Positions 48,792 to 62,152 are shown, counted from the first letter of the stretch. The stretch is 64,000 nucleotides of DNA from Archegozetes longisetosus (GCA_018873245.2 JAEMBT020000003.1:36001-100000); one strand, 5' to 3'. Notes: generated by a model not told the origin, from the letters alone. Made by a program: numbers and translations.

Positions 48792-51700
48792 GTATTTGTG
48801 CAGAATTTCAAAGAATTGAATGCAATCAACTGATGATTTGTTTGTTCATCTTATCAGACGCTAGCCGCTTTTGTGATAAGGTTTCGAAGTTTTATCATAA
48901 TAGTTGCAATTTAATGAAATAGTTGCCTATCATATGAAAGCGTTTATGTGTGTGTGAGCGAGAGATATCATAAAAGGTTTCATGTATAGTAGAAAGGATA
49001 AGGTATTTGTTTCATTTATAAAGTCAAATTGAATGAAATTTTGAAGAGAAACTGCACTCAATATGAGTTTAGAAGATATAAAGACACAGTATAAGACATG
49101 CTTTTGACTGTCTAATTTTATTAATCTATCTTCACTTCTAAGTAATAAGGATTAACATTAGTACTAGTCGCCAAAGTTTTACTGACACGTTACGCCACTG
49201 TTCAAATATAAAATCGGCGATTTGCAGCTAGAATTGATTTTGGACTTATTTTAACTTTTTTAAACACAAAAAACCCAGACAAAACTACATAACATTCAAA
49301 TTAAAGTATACACATCCAAAAAGACTCAGACTTTAGTATTTATTTTCATTTTTAATACTTAGCCTCTGAAAGCTGACTCCCCGTAAGAAAACAAAATTTT
49401 GCTTATATATTTAAACTATGGTTAATGTGATGTCTTATAATAGTAACACATATAAGTGCTGTGACATTGAAAAGACGAGTGTTAAATAACTTGCCATTAG
49501 TTTGAATGTAATTTCTGAAAAATATTCAACATTCAAATCTCGATTAAGATTACTTAAGGTGACTGCATAACAGATTAGAATGAGTGATTTTGTTGAAAAC
49601 TTCATGTCATCTTTAGACTTTTGATAGAAGTATATGTTTTAGTTTTTGAAAGTCTGCTCTTATTTTGTCTCTAATGCTATTATAAATTTGCTATGAATTT
49701 GTTCAGTAATGAACTCCAAACGCGAAAATTAGGCACCCGATCAAAATAATAAGCCTAATAGCTTCACTACCTATCACAACTTATAAATTGATAACCAGTT
49801 ATTAGGTTCTTATTTTTATTGGGTGACTAATTCTTTTCCATCTAGAGTTTACAATCAAAGTTATAGGAACCATAAACTCTAGTGCTTTTGGTACTTCACA
49901 ATATTTTTAGCTATCATTTGAGAGCCAAATCAATCAATTTAGTTGAACAATTAACGTTAATTAAGATGAATAAAGATCTTGAAAAACATCAGAACTATCT
50001 GAACTACAACTTGTTTAGAAAAGTCAAATATTGTAGTCTCAAACTTTTAAATTTATTTAACTATTGAAAAACTACTCTTATTGATCGAATCGTTCAATGA
50101 CTTGGTCAATATTCAGTAGTTGTCAAATAAATATACAGTACATTTTTCCATAAGTCGTTCAGCTGTAGAATATTTGAGCTTAAACTAGTCCCAAAACTTC
50201 CAAACAAGCGGCACAAGCCATGTTTCAACTTAATCGAAGGACATTTTTAAGCTTATTTTAATTGTTAGTTTTCGATAAAACTTCATTTTCAGAATTGAAT
50301 TTCTCTAACATTATAAATGCTGAATAGTTTAGAAACGACCAAATTGTCACTTTATCGGTTACTTAATTTCATTATCGGCTCATTTTCAAGAGGCTCGATA
50401 AAAATATTTTATAATAAGCTTGGTCATCAAAGTCAATATTTGTTTGAACACTCAATTGATAGGAAGAAAACCCAAGCGTTAACCAAACTAGTGATTCATT
50501 GATAAAATCCTATCTTTCAAAAGTTTGAATGAAAAACACAAGTTATTTATACTTTGCATAAACTTTATTTTTGTGAGAAAAGAGAAAAAGTGTCACTCAA
50601 ATACAAAAATTGATTCTCAGCACCCGTTTGACCAAAAGAGTTGTTTTCTTGAAGAAGCTACTTTTCCTGAACTATGTGTAAAATGCTGCTTTACTTTTAA
50701 AGTGTCTTTCTTAATATTATTACATTGTCCCTCTAGAATTTTTTTTCCATTTTTCAATATAAAGCAATTTGATTTATGCCCTTTAGAAGAAAATGGTTAT
50801 TTTATCTGATAAAATTCATTATTTATTTTACAAAAAATACTGATTATGGTGAAGAGTTTAGAGATAAGTGTTTGTAATAAGCTGATTATAATGTCTAAAT
50901 TTTTGTCCTAAAAATTGAAGCTTTTCTTGGTCTTTTCAATGAACCTTTAAAATTTTTTCAATTTTTCGAACTTTCCTTTGGGCTACACCTTAACTAACAC
51001 CTTGAAGTATAAACAAATGTCGGTATAAACTTATGAAGTAAAACATTTATAATGTCTAAAGAAGTTAAACAATTGAATCGAATGAATAAAAATACTTTTA
51101 TACAACAAGATCTGTTAATATCCCTACCTTGCTCCTATTTATATGTTTATTCATTCATATAACTAACCATATATTTAGTCCGCTTTCAATTCCGGAACTA
51201 AAAATAGTCCTGAAAAAGAAATGGCCCAAAGGCATCTATTATTATTGCGAACCTGCATAAGTATTGTGGACGCTTCACTGATCACACAATGATTTATTGA
51301 ATAATTTGTTACGTTAACCTGATTGCATCGCAATATCCTAGTATTGTCTCAATGATAAAGACCTACTTTTCGAGTTGACTGTCGCAACTCATCCTAAATA
51401 GTATTTTACATAATATTTCTTACATCAATCAAATATTGTCTGATATTTTTCGATGGGATCGCATACAATCCTTCAGTTATTTAACTCGATTCGAGACTAT
51501 CATAACTGATATATCTGAAATGGTACACAAATATAAATATTTCGAACATCAGATTTAACGCTTAACTCTAAAGTCTGGTAATTACAAAACTTAAGAAAAT
51601 ATTTGAGGCCTAAAAGAGTTTTCTAGTTGTTAAACCCATGTTTTCTGTCACATTATTTACTTAATTACTCAGATGTTACTGCAAACAAGTTTACGCTTGA

Positions 51701-53292
51701 ATTTATCATTTTTAAATATGACTTTGAGCAATAAAAGTACTATTAGTTAAACTTTTGAGCTTTTTTTTAGAATTACTCATATGCTAACGACTTCACTGAG
51801 CCAAATGTAAACTAGAAAAATACTGATCGTTCAAATGTTTAACTATTATTGCCTATCTAATAAGAAATTAAGTTAACATATTTATTGTCGGCAAGTATAG
51901 TAAATGTGTCAAAATAAATGTTAAGACAAACTAGAAAATAAAGAGGTCGACATTAGGAACAAATATTGAGTTACTTAAACTTCGAGATCATTAAAAACTG
52001 TATACATCATTACATTAGTATAATGGATAATATTCTGTTGTCTAATAGTGATGGTAAGACAGTCAAGTTTTGCAGGATGAGCAAAACTTGCAGCCAATAA
52101 TCAAATTTGACTGAAAAATTGATTGCGAAAACTCAAACGTGTATTATTTGTAGTGACAAATGAACCTGAAACAATAATTATTGCATTTTTATGCTTTGTA
52201 ATGATCTTTTTGAGCTGTTAAGGAATTTGTTTTTGAAAAGAACCGCTCGAATAACATATTCTATAAATTGCAGCGATCAATAAAACATGATTTACTTTGA
52301 TTAGTGTATTATTGAGCATATGGTTCACTTCATTTCTTAAATTATTTATAAAAATACTTTTAATAATTTGTAAATTTATTGAATTAAGAGTAATATTAGA
52401 TTTTGCGTAGTTGTCGGCAAAGTATAAACTCAATAGTTAAATAGTATGAATAATTGTAAGATAATGGAAAAACTTGTAAATTATAAACGCCTCACTGGTC
52501 ATATCAGATTTCATAATTGATGGACCGAATGAACGAACAGTAGTCAGTTCATATACACTATTTCTCGTAGATTCACGTTATGTAATCCCCTCTCTTGTCA
52601 AAAGCATTACTCTTTCGGTTTGTAAACATCAGTCGATAAGAACTTATAAAAAATAAAATAAAATAAAACTAACAATAAGCTCATTTTGTCCAATTATATT
52701 ATTTTGCCTGAATAAAACAATCAAAAAAGCAGGCGTCCAATTTGAAAATTGAACTGTTTGACCGAAAAGTAAACTCTTTAAATTGCCAGTTAATCACTCG
52801 TATGAAGTATGTTTACCGAAAACAATATGGTGCGAAAACTTCTTTTTTATTGAGAAAATATGTGACATTAAACTTGACTGAAAGCAAGTGGAACTAAAAA
52901 GCGACGGAATCCTCGCGTCAAACAAAACTGGTTTGCTATGCCAACAGTGGCGGAACTGCTGATCAAAAGTAAATAAAAAGATAAATAACACATTTAAATT
53001 TAAAGCGTGTGTTTTGCAAATAATTCATACTTAATATGTTTACAGTTGTGAAATCGGTTCCGCGACTCGAATGACCCAAATGTTGCAAAGCATTTTCTTA
53101 GATAAGGCCAGCCCCATATTTAGCCAATTGATGCAAACTTTAGAAATTGGATTTGTCTGTCCGTATCTTCTCTATGTAACTCGTAAAATTGCCCACATAT
53201 TGCATCATCGATTGGCAAAACAGTTACTTTTTTGATCGTAATTACCATAAGAAGTGCGAACCGGTATCTCAGCAGTTAAGGCTAACTTAGAG
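48792..53292. other. Long AT-rich non-coding stretch
   Basis: Several short frames (for example 50525-50809 +) show no motif, signal peptide or splice partner that I can defend. No complete repeat was recognised. Confidence 0.4.
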
Positions 53293-53748
53293 TATATAAT
53301 GCAGTCTGAATTTTTTTAGTTAAATACCCGATCAATTGTAGATCAAACCTTCAGTTGAAGTGTTGTTTCTGCAACAGTTTCTTGTTTTGCGTTCATTTGT
53401 CAACTTTCAAACAATTGATAGTAAATTGGCCTTTCAGGTGAGTCTTATAGTTGATTATTTGTCAATATATTCTAACATAAGATCGGATTAATTCGTAAGA
53501 CTCAGATCTAAGCTGCAGGTGCGAGCAATATGAACTTAATGATTGAAGTATTTTTGCAAAATTGAATAGTTTTCAAGTATAAATCCTTTTTGTCGGTTTC
53601 TATGTTTTAAGTGAATTTTTAAACAGAAAATCAAGTTTTGAGAATTTGATTATATCCCAAGAAATGAATTTGATTTGTTCCATAAATTTTGTTTAACTTA
53701 AGTTGAAAACTTGTCGATTACTCTAAACTTATACTGGTCTGTTAACAG
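53293..53748 (+). promoter_or_regulatory. TATA box, non-coding first exon and 5'UTR intron of the secreted-protein gene
   Basis: TATATAAT at 53293-53300 is followed by a leader that ends in TTTCAG with a perfect GTGAGT donor at 53438. A matching acceptor GTTAACAG ends at 53748, 42 bases before the start ATG. This layout suggests transcription starting near 53325, an untranslated first exon to 53437 and a 311-base intron. No transcript data are available, so exact ends are inferred. Confidence 0.5.
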
Positions 53749-53790
53749 TTTGAGCATCATATTGGTTACGACATTCAATTATTAAACAAA

Positions 53791-54267
53791 ATGATTGGTC
53801 GCCAACTATTGTGTTGTTGTGTTTGCTTATTAATGGTCACATCTGTACTAACAGAGAATAAGTTGACGACTACCACAAAGCCTCCTTCTCGTCGATATCC
53901 AGTGCGAACCTTTTTGGGAAACATGTACCACAGATTTCGCAATACCAACAGGACACCAATGATTTTGATTCCACCACTTTTACGACTGGCCTATCAATAC
54001 GGAGGCCCTCTTCTCGAACGAATGGGCTCTGCTCTAGGCTTGGGCGCCACTTCCGGAGCGAGTGCTCCTGTTGATGGAATAGTAGAGTCTGCCATAAGCG
54101 GAGCTTTAGGGCAATCGGGTGGCGCCGCAGCGGCTGCCGCACCCGTGGCTCAACTTCCATTTGCTGGTATCCCCCCGGGAATTGGTGGTTTTGGTGCCGC
54201 ACCAATTGGTGCTTTTGGCGGATTAGCAGGCGGTGGTGTCCGACCAGTTTTCTTCCGCCGCCGGTGA
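53791..54267 (+). CDS. Secreted Gly/Ala-rich protein (158 aa), unrecognised family
   Basis: The frame opens with a strong signal peptide (MIGRQLLCCCVCLLMVTSVL, cleavage near residue 21). A short Thr/Lys/Pro stretch follows, then a basic segment (about 30-53). After it come a hydrophobic/Leu-Gly part (about 55-80) and a low-complexity Gly/Ala/Pro half with an alanine run near 113-118, ending FFRRR. Codon use and GC content are well above the flanks, which supports real coding sequence. Upstream are a TATA box and a likely non-coding first exon. There are no cysteines after the signal peptide, so it is not a disulfide-rich toxin or defensin. Gly-rich secreted proteins of arthropods include cuticle, silk-like and antimicrobial types; I cannot choose among them. 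Confidence 0.75.
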   Translation: MIGRQLLCCCVCLLMVTSVLTENKLTTTTKPPSRRYPVRTFLGNMYHRFRNTNRTPMILIPPLLRLAYQYGGPLLERMGSALGLGATSGASAPVDGIVESAISGALGQSGGAAAAAAPVAQLPFAGIPPGIGGFGAAPIGAFGGLAGGGVRPVFFRRR

Positions 54268-56293
54268 AAAAATAGACTTTTGTGAAGCAACATAAGAGTA
54301 TGATCGAATCCTAAGGTATATATGGCGTGACAACTCTATTGTTTAATTGTTCCGAATTGTGGTTGTCCCAAATTCACAACACTCAAACTTGTGATTCACT
54401 TTGAGCTTCATACTTGTTCTGCGGCTTATTCTTCAAACATAAAAATAATCGTTTGCTCGTCTTATATATTCGTTCACTCATTGCTACGGATTTGACTTGA
54501 ATGTTAATTTTCTATTTTCTTAAAATTGTTTTCTCGGGAAGTAGGATCAGAAAAGAGAGAAAAACATTAAGAGAAACGTTCACATCAAATTAATTAAACT
54601 GTTCGATTGAAATGTTTTCTGCTCGATATGTTCTCGTACTGGTCACATATCGCGACTCAGTTTTAACAGCAAATCCACTTTAAGAAAAAATTCATATCAA
54701 ATATAGACTCATCCCTACAATGATTTTTGTGTTCATTATTTCTTATTATCAATTATGAGATATAAGAAGTAGGACTACGATTATTACTGTCTTTCAAGTA
54801 TTTATATATCTTTATTATTTGCTTACTAGCTATGACATCAATACAATTGTTCTCATATTTATTATTCGCAAATCTTAGGGCTATTGTTTCATTTTTCTGA
54901 TAAACTCTGTTGAAAGTCCATTTGAATACTTTTACAAAATGTAAGTTCATGTAAATATTCACAATAATTAGTTTAGAATAAACATTAATCCAAACTTGTT
55001 CTAAATTACTATATATTGACAAATAAAAGCTTCGCAGCACTGTAAATATGAAATAACTGTCAACAAACAAATGCTGTCAAATATCTCAAATTCAAAAATG
55101 AAACAAAAGTTAATCTTATTTTTCAATATTTATTAGAATAGTTTATTTTCTAGTTCTACTCGAGTTGTTCAATTTTTCTGTCAATCATATGATATTTAAA
55201 ATAAGGATATCGAATAAAATGAATCTGAAAAGAAGAATAACTTATAATTGATTGATGTCATTTAATTAGACAGAAAAGGTAAATACTTTTGAGCAAAATT
55301 TAGCAGTCAAATCACTGTCAAACACTACATCAATTGCAATCTTAAGCAAATTTAAACTAGATATTTGCTTCAGATATCAATCAATATTTCAATGTAAAGT
55401 AAGAGTAAGAGAGCACAGATTAGCAATTTTTTCAATGAGTTCATCTTGTAAAAAATGTGCACAATTGCTTAGGTATGCGTTTCCCGCAGGTAAAGACACA
55501 CGGAAGCATCCTTTGTATATAATATTATTTCTTCCTGAAAATAGGTTTATATAAATAATTGACTGCACCCAAAGCTTTATGTAAAAAGTTTTTCTGCGTA
55601 CATTTCCGCGCCCTTCAGACCTATCCCTATCATTCAGTATTGCAGTCAATGATCTATTCTCTTAAATGTTTAGCTGAAAGCCATGATTTTCCGTGAACTT
55701 GAAACACGATTATATAACTGCCAGTCAGTCTAATCTACTTTCAAATAAAATTAAATGTTATGCACACATACGACTACGTATTATTGGCACCAGTTATTCG
55801 GGTTTGCAGATTCAGTTCAGCACTTTATAACTTCAGTAAAAGGTACTATAGTAAAAAAAGTTATGTTTCCTATCATTGACTTTAGTTAATAGGTTTATTT
55901 TCATGCTGCAAATTAGATTTAAGTATACTATTATTTTAGAGCCTTTTATTGTGGCCATTAATAAATTGAATTTAACTCTGATAAAATTTAGACAAAAAAT
56001 ATTCAAATATTTATAAATAGCTAAATAAAGAAAAATTTTCGAAAAACGAAAACCCAGAAAATTTAGTTCTGTATTAACCCGAGAATTTTCAAGATCTAAT
56101 CTTAAACAATTTTCATATCCTGAATAGTTCAAAGAAAGTTTATAGCTTTCAGTTCATTGAAGTCCAGAGAATGAAAAGTGCAAAAACTATTTTTTTAGAA
56201 CTCATAACCCAACTACAATTTTAGAAAACTAGATTTATTAAAGAAAAGAACTACTTAAAATTACAGACGAGGTTGACTTAAATCATTACGTAG
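54268..56293. other. Non-coding DNA downstream of the secreted-protein gene
   Basis: No clear AATAAA directly after the gene. A frame at 55649-55389 (-) is slightly less AT-rich, but nothing identifies it. Confidence 0.35.
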
Positions 56294-56301
56294 ATGAGAA
56301 C

Positions 56302-56693
56302 CAGAGCCGACTTAGCCAAGGATCAAAGGGGACCATGGTCCCCTCAAAAACTTCCCAGAATCGTTATTCTTAGCGTATTTTAATCTAAAATTTCAGTTAT
56401 TTGTGAAATCACAGTCTTCACAGTTCAAGTAGCTTAATTCAATAAAATATGAAAATATCATAAGTTATAAAGGAAATTTTATTGTTTGAGTAGAATATCT
56501 CAGTTATTTGTGCATTCAGTTAAGAAACTTGATAAAAACTCCAGATTATAACCTGTTATAACAGTTATGTGTATAAAAGAGATTCTTAAAATCTGAATGA
56601 TCAAATTTATGAATTAAACAAGAATTTGCGATTTAAAATTCTGAGCATTTGAATTTTTGACCTCTGAAGTTCAAAAATTCTGGCGGGGCTCTG
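56302..56693. mobile_element. Small hAT-type MITE (392 bases)
   Basis: Ends CAGAGCC / GGCTCTG, flanked by ATGAGAAC (56294-56301) and CTGAGAAC (56694-56701), 7 of 8 matching. GGGGACC.GGTCCCC near the left end. The CAGAGCC terminus is shared with the element at 60443. Confidence 0.65.
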
Positions 56694-57472
56694 CTGAGAA
56701 CATAAACCGAAATTCAAGCTCTGAAACATAAAGTACATTGAATAATGTGATAACTCAGACATGCAAAAGTTAATTATTTGACTCGTTCTAATCAAAGATC
56801 AATGAGGAATATAAAAATTAAATTAACTACTTGTTATTTGAAAATCTTTTCGAAATCTGTTTGAATAAATAAGATTTTTAATCTGGAAATAATTTACTCG
56901 CTCTATGGAATGTAATGCAATCAAGAAACGAGATATAATTAAATCTGATCCTCTTGAGCCCTAAGCATTTTTATGAGTGTGTGCAGTATTAGTAAAGGCA
57001 AAAACAGAATCTCAACACTATTAGTTGGCAAACTATAAGGAAATAGCTTCATATTTATTACTATTGTCGTCATTATCTATATAATTAACTAAAGTATAAA
57101 GGATAAACATATCACAAATTATTTAATTGATGTTCACATGTTTCCGAGCTGTAGGCTATTCATGAACAGAATCACTCTGACCTGCAATCAAGTAACTTCT
57201 TATGGAGTTTAGGGAAACCATTGGCTCATTTGACTGACTGTTCAAAATTTGATTGTCAATCATTCGTTCACATTAATTCGTGTGATAATTAACGCTATTT
57301 ATAAAATAATAATTCCTAACTCTATCATATAAATTAGAAAAGTTTGGATTCATATCGATCTAAGTATTGGCTTATGAACAATAAATATTAAAATTAATTT
57401 TCTAATATTAGCGCAAACAAGTTATGACTGACCAAATAATCGATTAAAAAATATACTTATAAGGAAGAGTTT

Positions 57473-58189
57473 GGAATTGTGGAGGTCTCGATTTTAATGA
57501 AATTTTTTTATGAAACAAGTAGGATCCGATAAATATTTTAGAAATCATATATAAATAAATGGGGTCAATCCGGACTAGTGTGTCTAAGGGGTTCTCGACT
57601 CTCCACGTCCAAGTATGATACATCATTGAATTCAGTTCGTCGAGTTGAACATTTTGATACCCCACTTGATCAACTATCTCAAGCAGTTCTCGAGATACTC
57701 AACCTTAGTTTATATCAGGCTTGTTTGGGTTATGACTATATCAAGGTTTATCCGCTACGAGGTACTAAACCAAACAAAGATGAATATCTCGAGAACTACT
57801 TATGATAATTGATCAAGTGGGAAATCAAAATGCTCAGTTCGATGTCTTGAGTCCAAAAATATATCACTTGGCGGAGTCGGCCACTTCCGTCGGGAGTTGC
57901 CCAGAAGTGATCAGGTTCGGGTTGAAAGTGGTCAAGTGTGGCATCAAAATGTTCAGCTCGACGAAATGAATCCAATGGTGTATCGTACTTGGACGTGGAG
58001 AGTCGAGAACCCCTTAGACACACTAGTCCGGATTGACCCCATTTATTTATATATGATTTCTAAAATATTTATCGGATCCTAATTGTTATAAGAACCACAT
58101 TAAGCAGAAATGAGTACCTTAAATTTTATAAGCATATAATACTTGTTTCGTAAAAAAAATTTCATTAAAATCGAGACCTTTACAGTTCC
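57473..58189. mobile_element. Foldback element
   Basis: Inverted arms run from GGAATTGTGGAGGTCTCG (left) to the inverse near 58172-58189, and include GGATCCGATAAATATTTTAG and GGGGTCAATCCGGACTAGTG. The right arm has an extra segment of about 60 bases near 58081-58138. The short frames in it mirror each other because of the symmetry. Confidence 0.75.
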
Positions 58190-58419
58190 ATACTCTTCCT
58201 CATTAGTATTAACTTTTGTATTATTATGAATACTATTGTCGACTTGTTGTGTAGTCAGCTTTTCAAAAGCTCCACTTTTCTTATGTTGAAGATACATATT
58301 TAAAGGTGAACTGTTTTGAGTGATCAGGCATTAAAAACTTTGAAATAATAATTATATAGTTATTTAAAATGTGACTATAGTCGATAACAAAGTTGTTTGC
58401 CAAAATAATATCTGATAAC

Positions 58420-58550
58420 CAAGCGTGCTCGGTGCTCGTGCAAAATCCAAGTGCTCGGTTTTTAAAGGCACTCGAGCACCAACTGAGCTCTGTGTCCAAA
58501 CCTTGTCTGTTGAAATGTTTATATGAAACTGTTTATATCGAGTGCTCGCT
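58420..58550. mobile_element. Partial copy of the GTGCTCG-type hAT MITE
   Basis: Shares GCGTGCTCGGTGCTCGTG and GAGCACCAACTGAGC with 59402-60105 but lacks intact ends. Confidence 0.6.
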
Positions 58551-58722
58551 ATAAAAGTATCTCTAAGATTTGCAGTTAAATGATTTAAGTCAATTATTTT
58601 CAAGAACACAATATCTGCATTGACTGATTAGTAAACTTTAGAAATGTTAATTTTAACTTTTATACATTCTATTCGTATGAGTAACTAAAAAATAGCGTTT
58701 ACTTTGTTTTAAAGCTATAATA

Positions 58723-58906
58723 GCGTTGCCAAATCTCAAGGAACTGACCGGAACAGTCAGTATAAATTAACCTCTGAGTTTCGACAGAAAAAAGGGCCCA
58801 CTGAGTAATATAACTATTACTAGACATTTGGACCCTTTTCTATAGTTGGAACTCAGAGGTTAATTTATTTGACTGTGCCGGTCAATTTCTTGAGACTTAG
58901 CAACGT
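58723..58906. mobile_element. Short MITE related to the 11294-12558 transposon
   Basis: TA flanks, 184 bases, almost entirely inverted arms. Ends GCGTTGCCAAATCTCAAG / CTTGAGACTTAGCAACG and inner AACCTCTGAGTT blocks match the ends of the element in the GPCR intron. Confidence 0.75.
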
Positions 58907-59401
58907 TAATAGTGCACATGATTTATGTGCGAACTTAATCTACAAAAAGTTCATAATAAGACTCAATCATTCACGTTATTATTCATAACTTTTTATTAAA
59001 ACGACTCAAGAAAATAATTTGATACATTTTTGGAGATACTTTTATAGCGGATACCCGATATTTTAAAGCTGTAATCCTAAACACGTGTAATGCGAAATGC
59101 ATTGAAAAGGTTGAGGTGGCCAAATGTAGAGTAACATATAAGATGGTCGACCTATATATGGGCGTGACTAGTATGATGAGTAGAATTGATTGGGCGATCT
59201 CATGAGACTTCGTCCATATATCGAAAAATTCAAAAATGCATTTTAGGGGCGTGGCTATAGGCAAGTTTTAATCTTTAACTCATATAGGTTCCACCCACAA
59301 GATTTTACTCTCCTACCACTGGTATTACCTTAGTTATGCCCACTTTTCTATTTTAAATTGATAGATACATGAGTTCCGATATATGTTGTTATGCTTATAA
59401 C

Positions 59402-60105
59402 CAATGATGAGCGTGCTCGGTGCTCGTGCTCGTGTTCAGACAAAATTTGGTGCTCAGTGCTCGCGCTCGTGCTCGGCAAAATCTAAGTGCTCGAGCACCG
59501 AGCACCAACTGAGCACTATGTTCAAACTTTATGTCTATTGAAAGCTTTAATCCTAAACATATGTAATGCAAAATACATTCAAAACGTCAAAAGTAAGATC
59601 AAATACCATTCAAGTATATGCTTAACGATAAAAACTGATGTCATTTTGCAATAAAATAAGCGAACTATTTATAAAAGGACGAAAATAATTATTGAACGTT
59701 AACTTTAAAATTAAATCAAAATTTGTTTAGATTTGATATTTATATTAAATTCTAACTTTAGTTTCAGACTCAAAAGGTCGTCAGACGCCACAGTAAATAT
59801 TGAACCTTTTAATATTGATTGTAAATCTCCGGGGTAGAGGTTTATAAGCAAATGACAAAAATCTGATTAAAATCTTTAAAACTTTCTCATACTTTATAAT
59901 ACATTTATTGCTATATCAATTTGTTAGAATAGCAGTTCTTATAGTTTTATTCAATAAAATTATTTATTTTTACATTCAGTTGACATCGTTTTTATTAGTT
60001 TTGATGTTAGGACTAAGTGCTCGGTGCTCGTGCTCGGCAAAATTGAAGTGCCCAGTGCTCGTGCTCGCCACCGAGCACCGAATGCTCGAGCACTGCTCAT
60101 CATTG
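59402..60105. mobile_element. hAT-type MITE with GTGCTCG-rich ends
   Basis: Ends CAATGATGAGC / GCTCATCATTG with an exact 8-base duplication CTTATAAC (59394-59401 and 60106-60113). Subterminal regions are dense in GTGCTCG and its complement CGAGCAC on both sides, against an AT-rich core. No transposase. Confidence 0.9.
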
Positions 60106-60442
60106 CTTATAACGTTCGTCCAGGATAAAACTAAACTGAGATAAAGTACTTATAGCTTTTATTTGTTTATTTTCGATACTTTAATCGCAGGTGAAGTCAA
60201 TTACACATATACTGATTTGATTGAAAATCACATAAAATTCGATATTTCAAAATAAACGCTTATCAATCTAATGTTAGTTTACAAAAGTAGCGTTTAGCAA
60301 TGGAAAGCAAATTGTCGAAAACATATGAAACTGTTTATGAAATAGAGATTGATATATAATGTACTATAATATATTATACTATCAAAAGGTTCTAACACTT
60401 AAGTCAATGTTTATTCATAAAGTTATGTACCTAACTTATAAG

Positions 60443-61032
60443 CAGAGCCAAGAATTCCGGGATCGTCCCGAATTTTTTTTATATTGATTTAAAAACCGAG
60501 AATCAAATCTGTAAAGTCTAATTAGATAAATAAATGCTCAATTTAACTATTCTAGAAGTCCCGAATTTCCCTAATCTCCGTTTTGAGTCCAGAATTCCCT
60601 AATTTAGAGTTTAACACCTGAATTTGAACTATTTTTCTATTTTATCAAAAGTATTATCAAAGATTATAATGACTCACATGATAAAAATTTAACAAAAGAA
60701 CAGGTTTGCGTCTCACACCACATTTCACTTTCTTTTATTTAATTGAAGTAATTTTATAGAAATCTAACAATTATATTAAAATGCACCACTCGTTACTGTT
60801 GAAGTTGAAAGATCTTTTTTCAACTTATAAAGCTATTTTAACTGACAAAAGATATAGTTTAACAGAAGATAATATTGAAATGTTCATTGTACTAAAATTC
60901 AATAACTTTTTATAAGTTTTATAATTTAAATATTTATTTATTTCCCGATTTTGACTCCTGAATCTGACAAAATTTTACTCCCGGATCCCTCCCGAATTTA
61001 ATACTTTTTAAGTCCCGAAATTCTCGGCTCTG
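60443..61032 (+). mobile_element. hAT element with transposase remnant
   Basis: Ends CAGAGCCAAGAATTCCGGGA and the inverse of CAGAGCCGAGAATTTCGGGA, with an exact 8-base duplication CTTATAAG (60435-60442 and 61033-61040). TCCCGAATT units recur near both ends. Coding remains at 60781-60915. Confidence 0.9.
60781..60915 (+). pseudogene. hAT transposase C-terminal remnant, frameshifted
   Basis: Shows the hATC-type block APLVTVEVERSF, then, after a one-base frame change in a T run, STYKAILTDKRYSLTEDNIE and VLKFN. The rest of the transposase is missing. Confidence 0.75.
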
Positions 61033-61454
61033 CTTATAAGTTATTACCAAAGACACAACTTTGTAGGAAAATCCTAGATTTTAATCGTTGATCGAATCGC
61101 TAGGGTTTTAGGAAATGAGTCCCGAACTCGAAATAACGAGTAATTTGAACCCATATTTATTTTCGTATAAATCCTGTCTTTAGGCATTTTTGAATTTTCG
61201 TACTATAAAACCTATTTCCCCTATTTTCAATGCTATAACCCTTAAAAATCATGATTTTTGGTAATGAAGTTCATTTTTCTTCAATAGACTAATGTTTACT
61301 CATTTGTACTTATTGATAAGCTTTGAAACTTTAAAATAGAGCTAAAACCTGTTTCGAGTATAAGTATTTTAATGTCAACACTCAATCACATCACCATTTT
61401 TAGTAAAAATTTTAAAGTTTATACAATTAAACAAATTGTGTCTTAAGTTTATTT

Positions 61455-62024
61455 TGTTACAGTTACTGGACTTACTGTTACTATTAGGACTGGACTTCTA
61501 TAACTGTACTATAAACAATGACAGTTGTTCTGAAAAAACACAGTTATAAACACCAGTACACATCAAATATTATATTTATTGATACGACATAAGTTTTGAC
61601 AAATAGATGATATACAAAAATATCAAAATTTTCCAAATAAAAACCAATACAAAAATAATAACTCAATACATCTATAGTGTGCACACTTGTTCTCTTCACC
61701 TCCAAACTCTCTTCTATCTAAAACATAACTAACTCGTATCTAAAATATCACTCTTTTTCCTCCAACTCTCTATACTTTTTCTCTTTTTCTTCTTTAAACT
61801 TTGAAATAAAACAAAACAAACATTAAGTTTATGAAGCGTGACCCCTCACTTGGGGCCCATGCTACATACAAACTTACATACATACATACTTACAATGCAA
61901 ACCCATATCTAATACATATAATATTTAAAACTAACGCTAACTCTAACACTAACTCTAACTCTATAACACTACATAGCAATACACTGCTATATAGCAATAT
62001 AGAGCCGTCTAGTGCTCTGTAACA
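61455..62024 (-). mobile_element. LTR of an errantivirus-like retroelement
   Basis: Bounded by inverted TGTTACAG / CTGTAACA, 570 bases. On the minus strand it follows a polypurine tract (62036-62025, GGAGGGGGGATG), so it is the 3' LTR of the element whose envelope-like gene lies at 62153-64000. It includes short CTAACTCTAACA tandem units. The other LTR is outside the window. Confidence 0.75.
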
Positions 62025-62152
62025 CATCCCCCCTCCGAAATTCAGTTATAATAATTCTCACTCGACTAATTATAATTGTTATCGATTAACATAATATAAT
62101 ATATACTTTAAGTAAAATAAATGGTTAGATGAAAATACGTTTGATTAACTGA

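Noticed and set aside
50525-50809. A 94-codon cysteine-containing frame
   Set aside because: No signal peptide, motif or codon-usage contrast with the AT-rich flanks.
55389-55649. An 86-codon frame on the minus strand with slightly higher GC
   Set aside because: No recognisable domain. An internal TTTTCAG could be an acceptor, but no matching exon was found.
57578-58082. Four similar-looking open frames on both strands
   Set aside because: They are mirror images created by the inverted arms of the foldback element.
61831-62022. A 63-codon frame near the right edge
   Set aside because: It lies wholly inside the LTR and is made of its short tandem units.
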